Shown here: positions 16,817-25,698 of the stretch, in pieces
Layout: every line of letters begins with the position of its first letter
Numbering within the stretch: the stretch's first letter is position 1
Source: Acidobacteriaceae bacterium
Lineage (GTDB): Bacteria; Acidobacteriota; Terriglobia; Terriglobales; Acidobacteriaceae
Length of the DNA: 41,864 bases
Assembly: GCA_025350325.1 (NCBI GenBank)
Contig: JANXYB010000036.1
Location: 1 to 41,864 of the forward strand
Reading direction: 5' to 3'
The notes under the pieces: generated by a model
Databases searched by the model: none
Told to the model about the DNA's origin: nothing
What the model saw: only the letters and a program-made list of their open reading frames with translations
Translations under genes and position numbers: made by a program

Positions 16817-17472
16817 CGTCGCTGCGGAGTAAATGCTGCGTCCAGCGCATCCTGCGGCTCAGGGCGCACGCGAAAATCGGCATGCGCTTCAGCGAACAGG
16901 ACCTTGCCATCTCGTCCGATGACATAGGTCGCCGGCAAGGGCAGGCGCCAGCTTGGTTCCCCATTTACAAACGGCACGTTGACCAGGATAGAGCGGTAGT
17001 GGTGCTGGTGGTATTCCGGCACGGTATAGACGAGGCCAAACTGCTGCGCCAACGCACAGCCGGGATCGGTCAGCACCGGAAAAGGCAGCCCGTGCTGGCC
17101 GGCCATGAAGTCGCTCTGGCGCTCGACCTGCGGGCTGATCGCCACCATCAGCGCCTCGCGTTCGCGCAGCTGGCCATACAGATCGCGCCAAGTTTCAAGT
17201 TCGGTCATGCAATAGGGGCACCAGCGTCCGCGGAAAAACTTGATGACCAGCGGACCAAGTGCAAGCAAATCGGCAGAGCGCACCGGCTTGCCACTGGAGT
17301 CCTTAAGCGAGAAGGCAGGAGCCAGCGCGCCGACCGGCAAAATCCGCTCTTCAATGGCAGTGGCGAACAACTCCTCAACCGCACGCTCGCCGACAGCCAG
17401 CCGCTCAGGCTGCACCAGGTTGCGGGTGTTGGCTGTGATCTCGTCGAGTTGGTCTTGCAGGAGAGGAGACAT
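16813..17472 (-). CDS. AhpC/TSA-type peroxiredoxin-like protein
   Basis: 219 residues. An N-terminal helix-rich region of about 45 residues precedes a thioredoxin-fold redoxin domain: GALAPAFSLKDSSGKPV, then FFRGRWCPYCMTELE with C85 and C88. The CxxC arrangement with the preceding WCPY fits the atypical peroxiredoxin-like family that reduces peroxides or disulfides. LPLPATYVIGRDGKVLF is the cis-Pro region. It lies three bases after ffh on the same strand, so it is co-transcribed and probably translated by read-through. The physiological reductant is unknown; trxB on the other strand nearby makes thioredoxin plausible. Confidence 0.85.
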   Translation of the reverse strand: MSPLLQDQLDEITANTRNLVQPERLAVGERAVEELFATAIEERILPVGALAPAFSLKDSSGKPVRSADLLALGPLVIKFFRGRWCPYCMTELETWRDLYGQLREREALMVAISPQVERQSDFMAGQHGLPFPVLTDPGCALAQQFGLVYTVPEYHQHHYRSILVNVPFVNGEPSWRLPLPATYVIGRDGKVLFAEAHADFRVRPEPQDALDAAFTPQRR

Positions 17473-17475
17473 TTT

Positions 17476-18861
17476 CTACCGCCCGAATTTTTGTCTGCCC
17501 ATGCCGCTCAGCCCGCCGCGCATCATCTGCTTTGCGAGGCCACCCTTGCCCATCTGCTTAAACATCTTGCTCATCTGCGCGTACTGTCGCAAAAGCTGAT
17601 TCACGTCCTGCACCGAGGTTCCCGATCCGGCGGCAATGCGTTTACGGCGTGACCCAGAAATGATTTCATGATTGCGGCGCTCAATAGGAGTCATCGAATT
17701 GATGATCGCTTCGAGGCGCACAAACTGGCTTTCGTCAACATTTTTAGATGCTTCCTGCATGCCCGCAAATGGCCCGACGGAGGGCAGCATTTTTAAAATG
17801 CTTTCCATCGATCCGAGTTTCTTGATCTGCCGCAACTGGTCGCGAAAATCTTCAAGAGTGAACCCGTCCCCGAGCAGCGCCTTCTTGGCAAACTCTTCAG
17901 ACTTTTTGAGGTCGAGGGTAGACTCTGCTTTCTCGATCAGCGAAAGCATATCGCCCATGCCGAGTATCCGGCCGACGATGCGATCCGGATGGAACGGCTC
18001 GAATGCATCCGGCTTTTCACCCACGCCGATAAACTTGATCGGCTGGCCAGTCACCTGACGAATCGATAGCGCCGCGCCGCCGCGTGCGTCGCCATCCATC
18101 TTGGTGAGAATGATGCCGGTGAGTCCAAGGCGGGTATGAAAATCTTTCGCAGAATTGACGGCGTCCTGGCCAGTCATGGCGTCAGCAACAAACAGGATTT
18201 CCTGCGGATTGAGCAGCTTTTTGAGTCGCTCCATCTCACTCATCAGCTCTTTGTCGATGTGCAAACGGCCGGCGGTGTCAACGATCAACGTGTCGCAGCC
18301 CATGTTGCGGGCCTCGCGCCGGGCTTCCTGCGCCAGCCGTTCCACAAGCGCCGAACCGGGAGCTTCGCCCTTCTCATCCCCCTCGTAAAGCTTCGCGTCG
18401 ATTGACTTCGCGACGACTTTGAGTTGTTCGCGCGCCGCCGGCCGATAGACGTCGACCGAGACCAGCATGGGCCGATGACCGCCCTTTTTGAGCCACGCCG
18501 CAAGCTTGCCGCTGGTAGTCGTCTTACCCGACCCCTGCAGGCCGGCCATCAGAATTACCGTGGGTGGCTGCGAGGCAAATTTGAACCGCGCCGTGTCCGT
18601 GCCAAGCAGCGATACCAATTCGTCGCGGACGATCTTGATCACCTGCTCAGAAGGCGAAAGAGCGGTAAGCACTTCTGTCCCAATAGCTTTGGCGCGAATG
18701 TGCTCTACCAGCTCTTGCGCCACGTTCAGGTTGACGTCCGCTTCAAGCAGCGCCACGCGAATTTCGCGCAAAGCTTCGCCGATGTTTTCTTCAGTGAGCG
18801 TGCCTTGGCCACGCAAATTCTTAAAGGCTCGCTGCAGTTTGTCGGTTAGGTTTTCAAACAT
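17476..18861 (-). CDS. ffh: Signal recognition particle protein Ffh (SRP54)
   Basis: 461 residues, complete. It binds signal sequences and 4.5S RNA and delivers ribosomes to FtsY. N-terminal helices (1-90), then the GTPase G domain with GLQGSGKTTTSGKLA, DTAGRLHIDKEL and LTKMDGDARGG, followed by the methionine-rich M domain, which ends with Met-rich helices (QYAQMSKMFKQMGKGGLAKQMMRGG). It is a stand-alone gene except for the peroxiredoxin three bases downstream; no 4.5S RNA was found in the window. Start at ATG 18861; the Shine-Dalgarno is weak. Confidence 0.98.
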   Translation of the reverse strand: MFENLTDKLQRAFKNLRGQGTLTEENIGEALREIRVALLEADVNLNVAQELVEHIRAKAIGTEVLTALSPSEQVIKIVRDELVSLLGTDTARFKFASQPPTVILMAGLQGSGKTTTSGKLAAWLKKGGHRPMLVSVDVYRPAAREQLKVVAKSIDAKLYEGDEKGEAPGSALVERLAQEARREARNMGCDTLIVDTAGRLHIDKELMSEMERLKKLLNPQEILFVADAMTGQDAVNSAKDFHTRLGLTGIILTKMDGDARGGAALSIRQVTGQPIKFIGVGEKPDAFEPFHPDRIVGRILGMGDMLSLIEKAESTLDLKKSEEFAKKALLGDGFTLEDFRDQLRQIKKLGSMESILKMLPSVGPFAGMQEASKNVDESQFVRLEAIINSMTPIERRNHEIISGSRRKRIAAGSGTSVQDVNQLLRQYAQMSKMFKQMGKGGLAKQMMRGGLSGMGRQKFGR

Positions 18862-18974
18862 AGGTCAACCTTGAGTGTATCGCGGCAGCGGTCCTGCGTG
18901 TGCGATGGAAATTCCAACGCTTTGCCCACAAGCAGCGAAAATCCAGAGCAGTTATTTCTTAGCTTCGGCGCAAA

Positions 18975-20372
18975 CTATTCCGCCGGGGCAATCAGGTATT
19001 GTTCGAGTTTCCCGTTTGGATAGGTGTACGTGGTCAGGGACAGGCGCTTACCGGGATAGACGATCTGGAAAGCGTGAAACGTCATGCCTCCTCGCAACTG
19101 TTCGCCGGTCTGGCGAAATGTAAGCGGCTCCCCCAAGGGCGCCAGGCTCTCGTGAAAATCTGCGAGCGCCTCGGCAGTGAAGTAGTCACTTAAGTTAGGC
19201 GCGAGCAGGGTGCGGTCAATGTGGCCTTGCTGCAGGTCGTGGAAGATGGCGATGGCCTGCTTCTCGACGGCCGTCGCAGGGTATCCCGCAACCACAGGCG
19301 CAGCCAGTCGCACAATGGTTGAGGCGGCGCCGACCGCATCCTGGTTGGTGAGCACCGCCACGGCTGCACCATCGTCGACAAGCACCTCGTTGTCAGAAAC
19401 AAAGCCGGAGACTTCGCCGCTGTGTTCAATCGCCCGGTGGCCTGCTAGATCGCGCACACTCACGCCTAACCCGTAGTGCGTGCCTTTGCCATCCTTCAAT
19501 TTCACTTCGGTAAACATCTGCTTGTAACTTTCCGGCTTCAGCACGGTCTGTGCGATCAAGCTTTCATCCCACAGGGCGAGGTCGTGAGCGGTCATCGCCA
19601 GTTCGCCGGCGGCGAACATCCAGCCGCGCCCTTCTTTAGGCGCAATCCGCAGCGGTCCGAGGGCATGGCGGTAATAACCGGTGGCGTCGGTTTGCGTGAG
19701 TTTGGCTTCGTCGGAGTTCCATACCGACTTCATGCCCAGCGGATGAAAAATATGTTCTCCGAGAAAATCCATCAGCTTCCCACCGCTGACCTTCTCAACG
19801 ATGGCGCCGGCAATGACGAAGTTAGTGTTGGAATATTGCCACTGCGTGCCGGGTTCAAAATCCAGCGGCTTTTTCGCCCACGTGTCGAGAATCTGCTGCG
19901 CGCTCTCCGGATGCAGCATGGGAGTCATAACGTAATCCTCGGGCCAGTAGTCCTGGTAGCCCGACGTGTGGCTGAGTATCTGCCGAATCGTCACTTCATC
20001 GCCGCGCGTGAGTCCGGCAACGTGCTTGCCCACCGCATCATCGAGGCTGAGTTTGCCTTGTTCCTGCAACAGCAGAATCGCAGCGGCAGTGAATTGCTTT
20101 GAAATTGAGCCTATGGAATAGCGCATCTCGGCTGTTGCGTCCACCGCGGGTTCGAGGTGGGCCTTGCCGTAAGCATGCGCGTAGACAAGCTTGCCGCCCT
20201 TGACCACCGCGACAGAAGCTGACGGGACCCCCGTCTCTTCGAGCACCTGGGTCGCGATGCGATCAATGCGGCTTCGCAGTGCGGGGTCGATTGTGTCGAC
20301 GGCCTGCGCCTGCATGGCGATGGAGTAAGGAACGGTGGCAGCAAGCCAAAGCAGCGGAAAAATAGATTTCAT
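18975..20372 (-). CDS. Secreted beta-lactamase-family serine hydrolase (class C/DD-peptidase-like)
   Basis: 465 residues from ATG 20372. A signal peptide (hydrophobic KSIFPLLWLAATVPYSIAMQAQA) leads to the fold of class C beta-lactamases, DD-peptidases and esterases: catalytic SISK (S89, K92), the Tyr of QYSN, and the third box HSG in HRAIEHSGEVSGF. The C-terminal 110 residues form a separate beta-rich domain often seen in such hydrolases of soil bacteria. A peptidoglycan, peptide or ester substrate cannot be chosen from sequence, and beta-lactam resistance is not implied. GGAGG sits 13 bases before this ATG; the in-frame GTG at 20375 or TTG at 20381 would give a better spacing and may be the true start. 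Confidence 0.88.
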   Translation of the reverse strand: MKSIFPLLWLAATVPYSIAMQAQAVDTIDPALRSRIDRIATQVLEETGVPSASVAVVKGGKLVYAHAYGKAHLEPAVDATAEMRYSIGSISKQFTAAAILLLQEQGKLSLDDAVGKHVAGLTRGDEVTIRQILSHTSGYQDYWPEDYVMTPMLHPESAQQILDTWAKKPLDFEPGTQWQYSNTNFVIAGAIVEKVSGGKLMDFLGEHIFHPLGMKSVWNSDEAKLTQTDATGYYRHALGPLRIAPKEGRGWMFAAGELAMTAHDLALWDESLIAQTVLKPESYKQMFTEVKLKDGKGTHYGLGVSVRDLAGHRAIEHSGEVSGFVSDNEVLVDDGAAVAVLTNQDAVGAASTIVRLAAPVVAGYPATAVEKQAIAIFHDLQQGHIDRTLLAPNLSDYFTAEALADFHESLAPLGEPLTFRQTGEQLRGGMTFHAFQIVYPGKRLSLTTYTYPNGKLEQYLIAPAE

Positions 20373-21095
20373 CACGAGCAAAAAGCCTCCGAGCGTCTGA
20401 AAACAAACTAAACCACCGCGCTGGCTTCACAGCTTGATCGCTAAACCTTGGTTTGAAGGGGCATGGCTTTTAGCCGCGCCTGATCCCTGGCAAACCCGTG
20501 CATCAGCCACGGCTTTTGGCAGCGCCTTGTCCCTTGCAAGCTCTATCGGGCATCGCTTCACAGGTTGCGTAAAAACCCCGTCTTGGCGCCTTGTAACAGG
20601 GCATGACTTTAGTTCTGCCGGTAAAGCCAATAAATCAATCGGGCTTTAGCCCCTGAAGGACGCCATTCAGACCCATCCCGCTGTTCCATCCGATTCCAAA
20701 CAAAACTTGTCGTGCTGAAGCGAGCGTAGTGAAAGCCGGACCCACCGGGCATTTGCAGACTATTTCCCGAAAATCACTATCCTTGATGGTGAAGACATTG
20801 TGGGAACGGAAAGCTGACGACTTATTCGCGATAGCACCACCCGCCGCATCGTTCTGCACAGATCAATTGAAATGCGTCGTTAACCCCATTACTGAGAGGA
20901 CTCTGCGGCGAACTCTTTTATTTAGAGGACTTTACAGCTTACGGCTTCGCGCAACCCGCTTAAAACAAATGACTTCCATCCAGAGTACGGGTGGGGGTGG
21001 GGGACGCGCGACAAACCACCGCGCCGGTTTTGACTACGCGGGCTCACCTCGCGGCTTGTTGTAGGCTGGAATCTGAATTCGAGGTGGCCTGCACC
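20373..21095. other. Long intergenic region between divergent genes (no gene seen)
   Basis: About 720 bases hold no convincing gene; the short reading frames here have no domain, ribosome binding site or coding bias. The first half carries a degenerate repeat cluster (see the next entry); the rest includes a G-rich run at 20989-21003 just before the carbonic anhydrase gene. Confidence 0.6.
20458..20653. repeat. Decayed cluster of palindrome-type extragenic repeats
   Basis: Three diverged copies of a GGGCATGGCTTTAG-like module lie at 20458-20475, 20548-20560 and 20599-20612, and a short hairpin GGGCT-TT-AGCCC at 20641-20652. The modules resemble the REP-like intergenic repeats common in acidobacterial genomes (from memory, not searched). 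Confidence 0.45.
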
Positions 21096-21716
21096 ATGGA
21101 ACGGTTGATCGAAGGGCACAAGAAGTTTCGAGCTGAAATCTTTCCCCACAGGCGTGATCAATTTCACCTGTTGGCGGAGACACAAGCGCCGGAAACGTTG
21201 TTCATCACCTGCTCTGATTCGCGCGTCCTGCCCGACTTGATCCTGGGTACAGGTCCAGGCGACCTCTTCATCACACGCAATGCTGGAAATGTTGTGCCGC
21301 TCACCACGCACGATGTGGATGGTGTCACCGCGACCATTGAGTATGCGGTCGAGGTGCTCAAAGTAAAACATGCGATCTTGTGTGGCCATTCTGATTGCGG
21401 CGCGATGAAGGCGGCCCTTGACCACACTCAGCTGCAAAACCTGCCCAAAGCCAGCCGTTGGCTGCAACACGTCGAGGCCGCATTTAGCCATCGCCAGCCG
21501 CCTGACCCCGCCGATGGACAACATGCTGAGCTGGCATCGCTCATTCGCGGCAACGTGGTTGCGCAATTGCTCAATCTGCGCTCCCAGCCGTCAGTGGCGC
21601 GCGCGGTTCGCGCCGGGCAGTTAACCGTGCATGGATGGTACTACGACATCCTGAGCGGGCGCATCGAGCGATTCGATGAAGAGATGCGGCGGTTTCTGCC
21701 GCTCTTGCAAGATTGA
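21096..21716 (+). CDS. Beta-class carbonic anhydrase
   Basis: 206 residues. It interconverts CO2 and bicarbonate in the cytoplasm with one zinc. The metal site is CSDSR (C39, with the D41-R43 dyad) and GHSDCGAM (H98, C101); TRNAGNVVP and HGWYYDILSG are also conserved. ATG 21096 is supported by GAGGTGG eight bases upstream; the open frame before it is unlike the family. Size and motifs fit the plant/prokaryote beta class. It may supply bicarbonate for carboxylation or pH balance; nothing in the neighbourhood narrows this. A strong hairpin follows 24 bases after the stop. Confidence 0.95.
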   Translation: MERLIEGHKKFRAEIFPHRRDQFHLLAETQAPETLFITCSDSRVLPDLILGTGPGDLFITRNAGNVVPLTTHDVDGVTATIEYAVEVLKVKHAILCGHSDCGAMKAALDHTQLQNLPKASRWLQHVEAAFSHRQPPDPADGQHAELASLIRGNVVAQLLNLRSQPSVARAVRAGQLTVHGWYYDILSGRIERFDEEMRRFLPLLQD

Positions 21717-21739
21717 AGCACCAGCGGAATGCACACGAT

Positions 21740-21773
21740 TGAGGCGCTTCATCTTGATCGATGAAGCGCCTCA
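21740..21773. terminator. Bidirectional hairpin terminator between convergent genes
   Basis: A perfect 14-bp inverted repeat (21740-21753 and 21760-21773) with a 6-nt loop lies between the ends of the carbonic anhydrase and DUF2383 genes. Neither side has a clear T-run, so termination could be weak or Rho-assisted. Confidence 0.7.
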
Positions 21774-21803
21774 TTCAAGCCTGAAATTATTTATCGCTGC
21801 TGC

Positions 21804-22262
21804 TTATTTATGAGTGTCGCGCGCGGCCTTAACAAATTCGTGGCTCGCTTCGATGTGCGCTGACTGGGTAGTCAGGACTTGGCGAATTGGCAGCGGGAGG
21901 AATGACTCCATCGCTTTGGAATAAGCTTCCTTCGCAGCGTCCTCGCCCTCTTCGGCGGTTGCCAGCAGGGTTCCATCTCCACCGCCCAGCATGGCTTTAA
22001 TATCGCCCCAGGCCCGTTGAAATGTACCTACGGCGGTGCCACTTTCCTTTACGTCCTTTACACCTTCGCGGTGCAGGATCTCTTCAAGATCGCCGCGAAA
22101 CTGCGCCCTTGTCAGTGATTCTGCCAGGAAATATTCCTTGAGCGTCGGATCCTTCAGTTGCTCTCCAATTTTCTTGAAGCCCTCTTGACCGTCAATGAGG
22201 CTTTCGATAATCGAACGTAAAGCGGACTCCGTTTCTTTCTGGTCCTTTGATGAGTTGGGCAT
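21804..22262 (-). CDS. DUF2383 (PA2169-type) four-helix-bundle protein
   Basis: 152 residues, almost wholly helical. The pattern ALRSIIESLIDGQEGFKKIGEQLKDPTLKEYFLAES, then LTRAQFRGDLEEILHREG and the C-terminal ASHEFVKAARDTH fits the DUF2383/PA2169 family with a ferritin-like four-helix bundle and Glu/His residues that could bind metal. Proteins of this type are often stress-induced and turn up near general stress genes; their reaction is not known. ATG 22262 is chosen over the in-frame GTG at 22274 because GGGAG lies just before it. The region upstream carries nested inverted repeats (22299-22380). Confidence 0.85.
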   Translation of the reverse strand: MPNSSKDQKETESALRSIIESLIDGQEGFKKIGEQLKDPTLKEYFLAESLTRAQFRGDLEEILHREGVKDVKESGTAVGTFQRAWGDIKAMLGGGDGTLLATAEEGEDAAKEAYSKAMESFLPLPIRQVLTTQSAHIEASHEFVKAARDTHK

Positions 22263-22298
22263 TTGTTCTCCCACAGTTTAAGCTTCGTTTGAAAAAGG

Positions 22299-22380
22299 GG
22301 GCAGGGTCCGGTGACTGCCCGCGATTCTCCTTCGTCACCGGTAAGTCAGGGAAATCGCGAAAACCTGAACGCCCCTGCCC
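22299..22380. promoter_or_regulatory. Nested inverted repeats upstream of the DUF2383 gene (possible structured leader)
   Basis: Perfect arms: C 22299-22306 with 22373-22380 (8 bp), A 22308-22315 with 22334-22341 (8 bp), B 22320-22326 with 22353-22359 (7 bp). A and B interlock (A-B-A'-B'), which is pseudoknot topology, and C encloses both. GGGCAG at 22299-22304 can also pair with CTGCCC at 22315-22320, competing with A and C. The structure ends 37 bases before the start codon. Confidence 0.45.
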
Positions 22381-22540
22381 TCACTATCGGACTTAACCCG
22401 CACCCGCAGAGGCCGGGCTTAGTCCACATAGATAGAGGCATACTTTGCGCTACCGGTTGCCCTACCCGAATGTGGGAAATCGCTTAGGCTTTTGCGATGA
22501 GCAATTTGCCTCAAAGAAAACAGCTTCGTTCATGAACGAA

Positions 22541-24124
22541 TCAATGCGCACCGGGCGGAGGGGCCACATGTTGTGCCGGCTTCTTGAAAAGCCAGACGGC
22601 TCCGGCGCAGAAGAACGCCAGCACGGCGGTCCAGCGGAATACGTCGACATACGCCATCAACGCAGACTGCTGCTCCATGCGTCCGTAGAGTAATCCCATT
22701 GATCCCGGTCGAGCCGCAGCGCGCCCCACGTGATGGGCAAGGTATGCCGCCAGGGCGCCGGACTTTTGTTGCAGGATGGAGTTAGAACCACCAAGGTTTG
22801 CGCCCAATTCAGTCTGGTGTAGCGCCGCCCGCCGAATGAGGGCTGTCGAGGCCATGGCGATCCCAATCGACCCGCCGATGTTGCGCAGCATGTTGAATAG
22901 GCCCGTGGCGTTGCCCATTTCTTCGCGCGACACCGTTGAAGTAGACATGGTTGCGAGCGGAACGAAGACAAAGCTCAGGGCAAAGCCAGTAACCAGAATC
23001 GGAATGAGGAGCGTTTTTGGCCCAATGTCGAGATTGATCGTGCCAAAAATCAGCGAGCACACCCCAAATCCTATGAAACCGGCCGAGAGCAGCTTGCGCG
23101 GATCAATACGCGACCCCAGAAAACCAATGATCGGCGAGCCGATAAACGACCCAATGCCGCGAGGCCCCACAACCATACCCGCCGTGAAAGCGGTGTAGCC
23201 CAGAATTTCCTGATAGTAAAGTGGCAAGATCGCGATGGTGATGTAGATACACATTCCGAGCAGCGCGATCAGAAAGCACCCCGTCCGGAAATTGCGATCT
23301 TTTAGGATATGCAAGTTGACGAGACCGTGCGGGTGGGTCCACGAATGCCAGATCCACCCGACCAGCCCTAAAACGAGCGCGGCTACCGCCCAGCGCACCC
23401 ATAGAGCGCCGAACCAGTCGTCTTCCTGGCCCTTATCCAGCACGATCTGCAGGCAGCCGGTCCACACAATCAGGAGACCGAAACCAATGTTGTCGAACCG
23501 GCCAACTTTTGCGTTCTTGATGTGGGGCGGATCGTGGATGAATCGGGCGATAAGAAAGATGGCGAGAATTCCAACCGGAATATTGATGTAGAAGGCATAC
23601 CGCCAACTGAACGTATCGGTGAGCCAGCCGCCGAGGGTGGGGCCGAGGACCGGCGCGACGACGATGCCCAATCCATACGCAGCCATCGCCATGGAGCGCT
23701 TTGCCGGGGGAAAGCTCTCAAGCAGGATGGATTGCGATAACGGTTGCAACGCGCCGCCGCCTGCGCCTTGCACAACGCGTGCCAGCAGCATCACTCCCAG
23801 GGTCGGTGCCGCTCCACAGAAGAAAGACGCGATGGTGAAGATCACCACGCATATCAACAAAAACCGTTTGCGTCCGAATCGCCGCGCAAACCAGTTTGAC
23901 GCCGGCAAAATTACTGCATTGGCTACCAGGTAGCTCGTCAGCACCCACGTCGCTTCAGAATTCGTTGCCGATAGGCTGCCCGCGATGTAAGGCAGGGCGA
24001 CCGAGGCGATCGCCGTGTCGAGCACTTCCATAAACGTCGGCAGCATGACCGCTATGGTCACCAGCCAGGGGTTCACGCCCTGGGTCAGGGGATAGCGCAC
24101 GGCTTGGGCTTGGGCAACAGGCAT
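22541..24124 (-). CDS. MFS multidrug exporter, DHA2 (EmrB/QacA) family
   Basis: 527 residues with the 14-helix pattern of the DHA2 family. Near the start come LPTFMEVLDTAIASVALPYIAG (motif D1, where the acid D36 is a family hallmark) and FARRFGRKRFLLI (motif A, loop 2-3); the motif C region of helix 5 is GLGIVVAPVLGPTLGGWL, followed by SWRYAFYINIPVG. It uses the proton gradient to export hydrophobic or cationic compounds; no substrate can be named. EmrA-type membrane fusion or TolC partners are not beside it. The C-terminus ends with a Pro/Ala-rich tail after a last helix. The gap of 278 bases to the DUF2383 gene holds that gene's upstream region. Confidence 0.92.
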   Translation of the reverse strand: MPVAQAQAVRYPLTQGVNPWLVTIAVMLPTFMEVLDTAIASVALPYIAGSLSATNSEATWVLTSYLVANAVILPASNWFARRFGRKRFLLICVVIFTIASFFCGAAPTLGVMLLARVVQGAGGGALQPLSQSILLESFPPAKRSMAMAAYGLGIVVAPVLGPTLGGWLTDTFSWRYAFYINIPVGILAIFLIARFIHDPPHIKNAKVGRFDNIGFGLLIVWTGCLQIVLDKGQEDDWFGALWVRWAVAALVLGLVGWIWHSWTHPHGLVNLHILKDRNFRTGCFLIALLGMCIYITIAILPLYYQEILGYTAFTAGMVVGPRGIGSFIGSPIIGFLGSRIDPRKLLSAGFIGFGVCSLIFGTINLDIGPKTLLIPILVTGFALSFVFVPLATMSTSTVSREEMGNATGLFNMLRNIGGSIGIAMASTALIRRAALHQTELGANLGGSNSILQQKSGALAAYLAHHVGRAAARPGSMGLLYGRMEQQSALMAYVDVFRWTAVLAFFCAGAVWLFKKPAQHVAPPPGAH

Positions 24125-24240
24125 CGATGTACGAATTTATTAAGGGTAAACGATGACTCCGGCGCCCGTTTGTGACACAAGTCTCGGCGCTGTCTGAGAG
24201 CATCGCCAACGATTCATCGCCCGACGATCAGGTCTTCAAT

Positions 24241-24618
24241 TTATTGAATTGAACGAAGGTAGGCCACCAGTTGCCAACGTTGCGCCTCGGGCAAGTTTGA
24301 CCATGAAGGCATGCCGTGCGCCAGATCTCCTTGGCGCAGGAACCACTCAATATCGCCGTCGGATGCACCACTCACTCTCGCGCTGCGCAAGGATGGCTTC
24401 TTGCGCCCGTCGCCCCTGCCATCTACCTTATGACATTGCAGACAATGGTCACGATAGATGGTTCTTCCGGCTTCGATCGCTTCATTCTGCCCGGTCAGGG
24501 GGTTGGCGCGCGCATGATCTTTGCTCGGCACATGCTCCCAACGAGAACTGGAAGCCGCGCCTGCGAGTACCATCGCGCCGAAGGCGAACAGCCAAATCAC
24601 CGCATTTCGCAGCCTCAT
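24241..24618 (-). CDS. Small c-type cytochrome, secreted or membrane-anchored
   Basis: 125 residues. A signal sequence or N-terminal anchor (LRNAVIWLFAFGAMVLAGAA) precedes one class I cytochrome c domain with the heme-binding CLQCH (59-63) and the distal ligand M103 in HGMPSW. This size and layout fit a periplasmic single-heme electron carrier. ATG 24618 overlaps the upstream gene's TGA by four bases (ATGA), so translation is coupled to the outer-membrane-protein gene. GAAGGGC lies about eight bases ahead of the start. The GTG at 24648 in the same frame would add ten unlikely residues. The partner oxidase or reductase is not visible. Confidence 0.9.
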   Translation of the reverse strand: MRLRNAVIWLFAFGAMVLAGAASSSRWEHVPSKDHARANPLTGQNEAIEAGRTIYRDHCLQCHKVDGRGDGRKKPSLRSARVSGASDGDIEWFLRQGDLAHGMPSWSNLPEAQRWQLVAYLRSIQ

Positions 24619-25511
24619 CGTGTGCTGCCCTTCTGGGCGTGAAACCACCCGCCCGGCTGCGCAATCTCAAAAGCAAGTCCGACGCGATAGATCCGGTCAA
24701 GGCTTGAAGAAGTCAATCCAAAACCAGGAGAAAAGCTCAGCCGCGCCAACCTGCGAATTTGCCAGCCGAGCAGCGGGGCAATGTAGTGCGAAGTTTCCCT
24801 CAGCGACAGTGACTGCGTGTCGCCCAGGCCTCCGTAGGCTTCAATTCCTCCGATGAATTTTTCAGCGCAAAAAGTGCAATCCTTGACGCTTGCTTTACCG
24901 CGTAGTGAGTGCGTGGCTCCCACGGCGTAACCGAACTCCCACGGCGAATGGCCGAGATTCTTCTCGGCGATGAAGTTTTCAGAGACGTTCCAATCCTTGA
25001 AATTCGAGGACAGAATTAGCTTGAATTCCGCTTCGTGCTTGTGTTCGCGGCGCGCTTCACCATTTTCGGTCGCTAAGTTGGTTTCAGCGTCGTGACCCAC
25101 AACCTCGAGGAGAGTTTTGTCCGCTCCCGAGATGCTTTCATACTCGACGTAAAGCACTGGATTGATGACGTGCTCCCGCATCAGTGGTCGAATGCGGTTC
25201 TCAACGCGAAAGCCAGTGTAAAGGCTGGATTGGTGCCCGGTAGATTGCCCGTCCAGATACAGCTCCGCAGTCCACCAGGCGGATACGCCGTACTCCAACT
25301 CCAGCGCTGTGGCCCCATAATGGCTGCTGTCGCTTGGTCGGGCAAGAGCCGTCTTGGTCTCAATCTCAAGGTTTCCCGGCTCTTCAAGGTCCTGGGAATA
25401 GGTGACGAAATAGGGCTTCTCCTGCGCAGCCGCGACAGACGCAAGGTGAGGCATGAGAAACGCGGCAAACAGCGTTGCAAAGCGAGGAACAGCGGCGAGT
25501 CTCGGCACCAT
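24615..25511 (-). CDS. Putative outer-membrane beta-barrel protein
   Basis: 298 residues from ATG 25511. A signal peptide (AAVPRFATLFAAFLMPHLASVAAAQ) is followed by a sequence rich in alternating hydrophobic/polar strands with aromatic residues, as in small outer-membrane barrels (ALELEYGVSAWWTAELYLDG, FRVENRIRP, LYVEYES). The central part has a charged loop (GEARREHKHEAEFK) and a lone pair of cysteines (CTFC). I do not recognise a named family. GGAGGGG sits about 11 bases before the ATG (GTG 25514 is equally possible). The downstream cytochrome c gene overlaps by four bases, which suggests a shared envelope electron-transfer or metal-uptake role, by inference only. Confidence 0.75.
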   Translation of the reverse strand: MVPRLAAVPRFATLFAAFLMPHLASVAAAQEKPYFVTYSQDLEEPGNLEIETKTALARPSDSSHYGATALELEYGVSAWWTAELYLDGQSTGHQSSLYTGFRVENRIRPLMREHVINPVLYVEYESISGADKTLLEVVGHDAETNLATENGEARREHKHEAEFKLILSSNFKDWNVSENFIAEKNLGHSPWEFGYAVGATHSLRGKASVKDCTFCAEKFIGGIEAYGGLGDTQSLSLRETSHYIAPLLGWQIRRLARLSFSPGFGLTSSSLDRIYRVGLAFEIAQPGGWFHAQKGSTR

Positions 25512-25698
25512 CACAAGTGAATCCCCTCCAAAGACGACCATGGCCACCGCATAAGGGCCCTGCTTGGGGCGGCCAGCTTAGAGACTTTATGGTGAATTAA
25601 GACTAAATGAGTCCGAGTTTAATAACAATGTGATCTGTCGCACATAGTGAGCATTTTTGCCGATAATCGCTGTAGTGAATCAATTTATATCAACAAAG

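Noticed and set aside
20989..21003. G-rich run (GGG-T-GGGGG-T-GGGGG) as a G-quadruplex
   Set aside because: Only three G-tracts lie close together, so a standard four-tract quadruplex needs splitting of a run; not enough to call.
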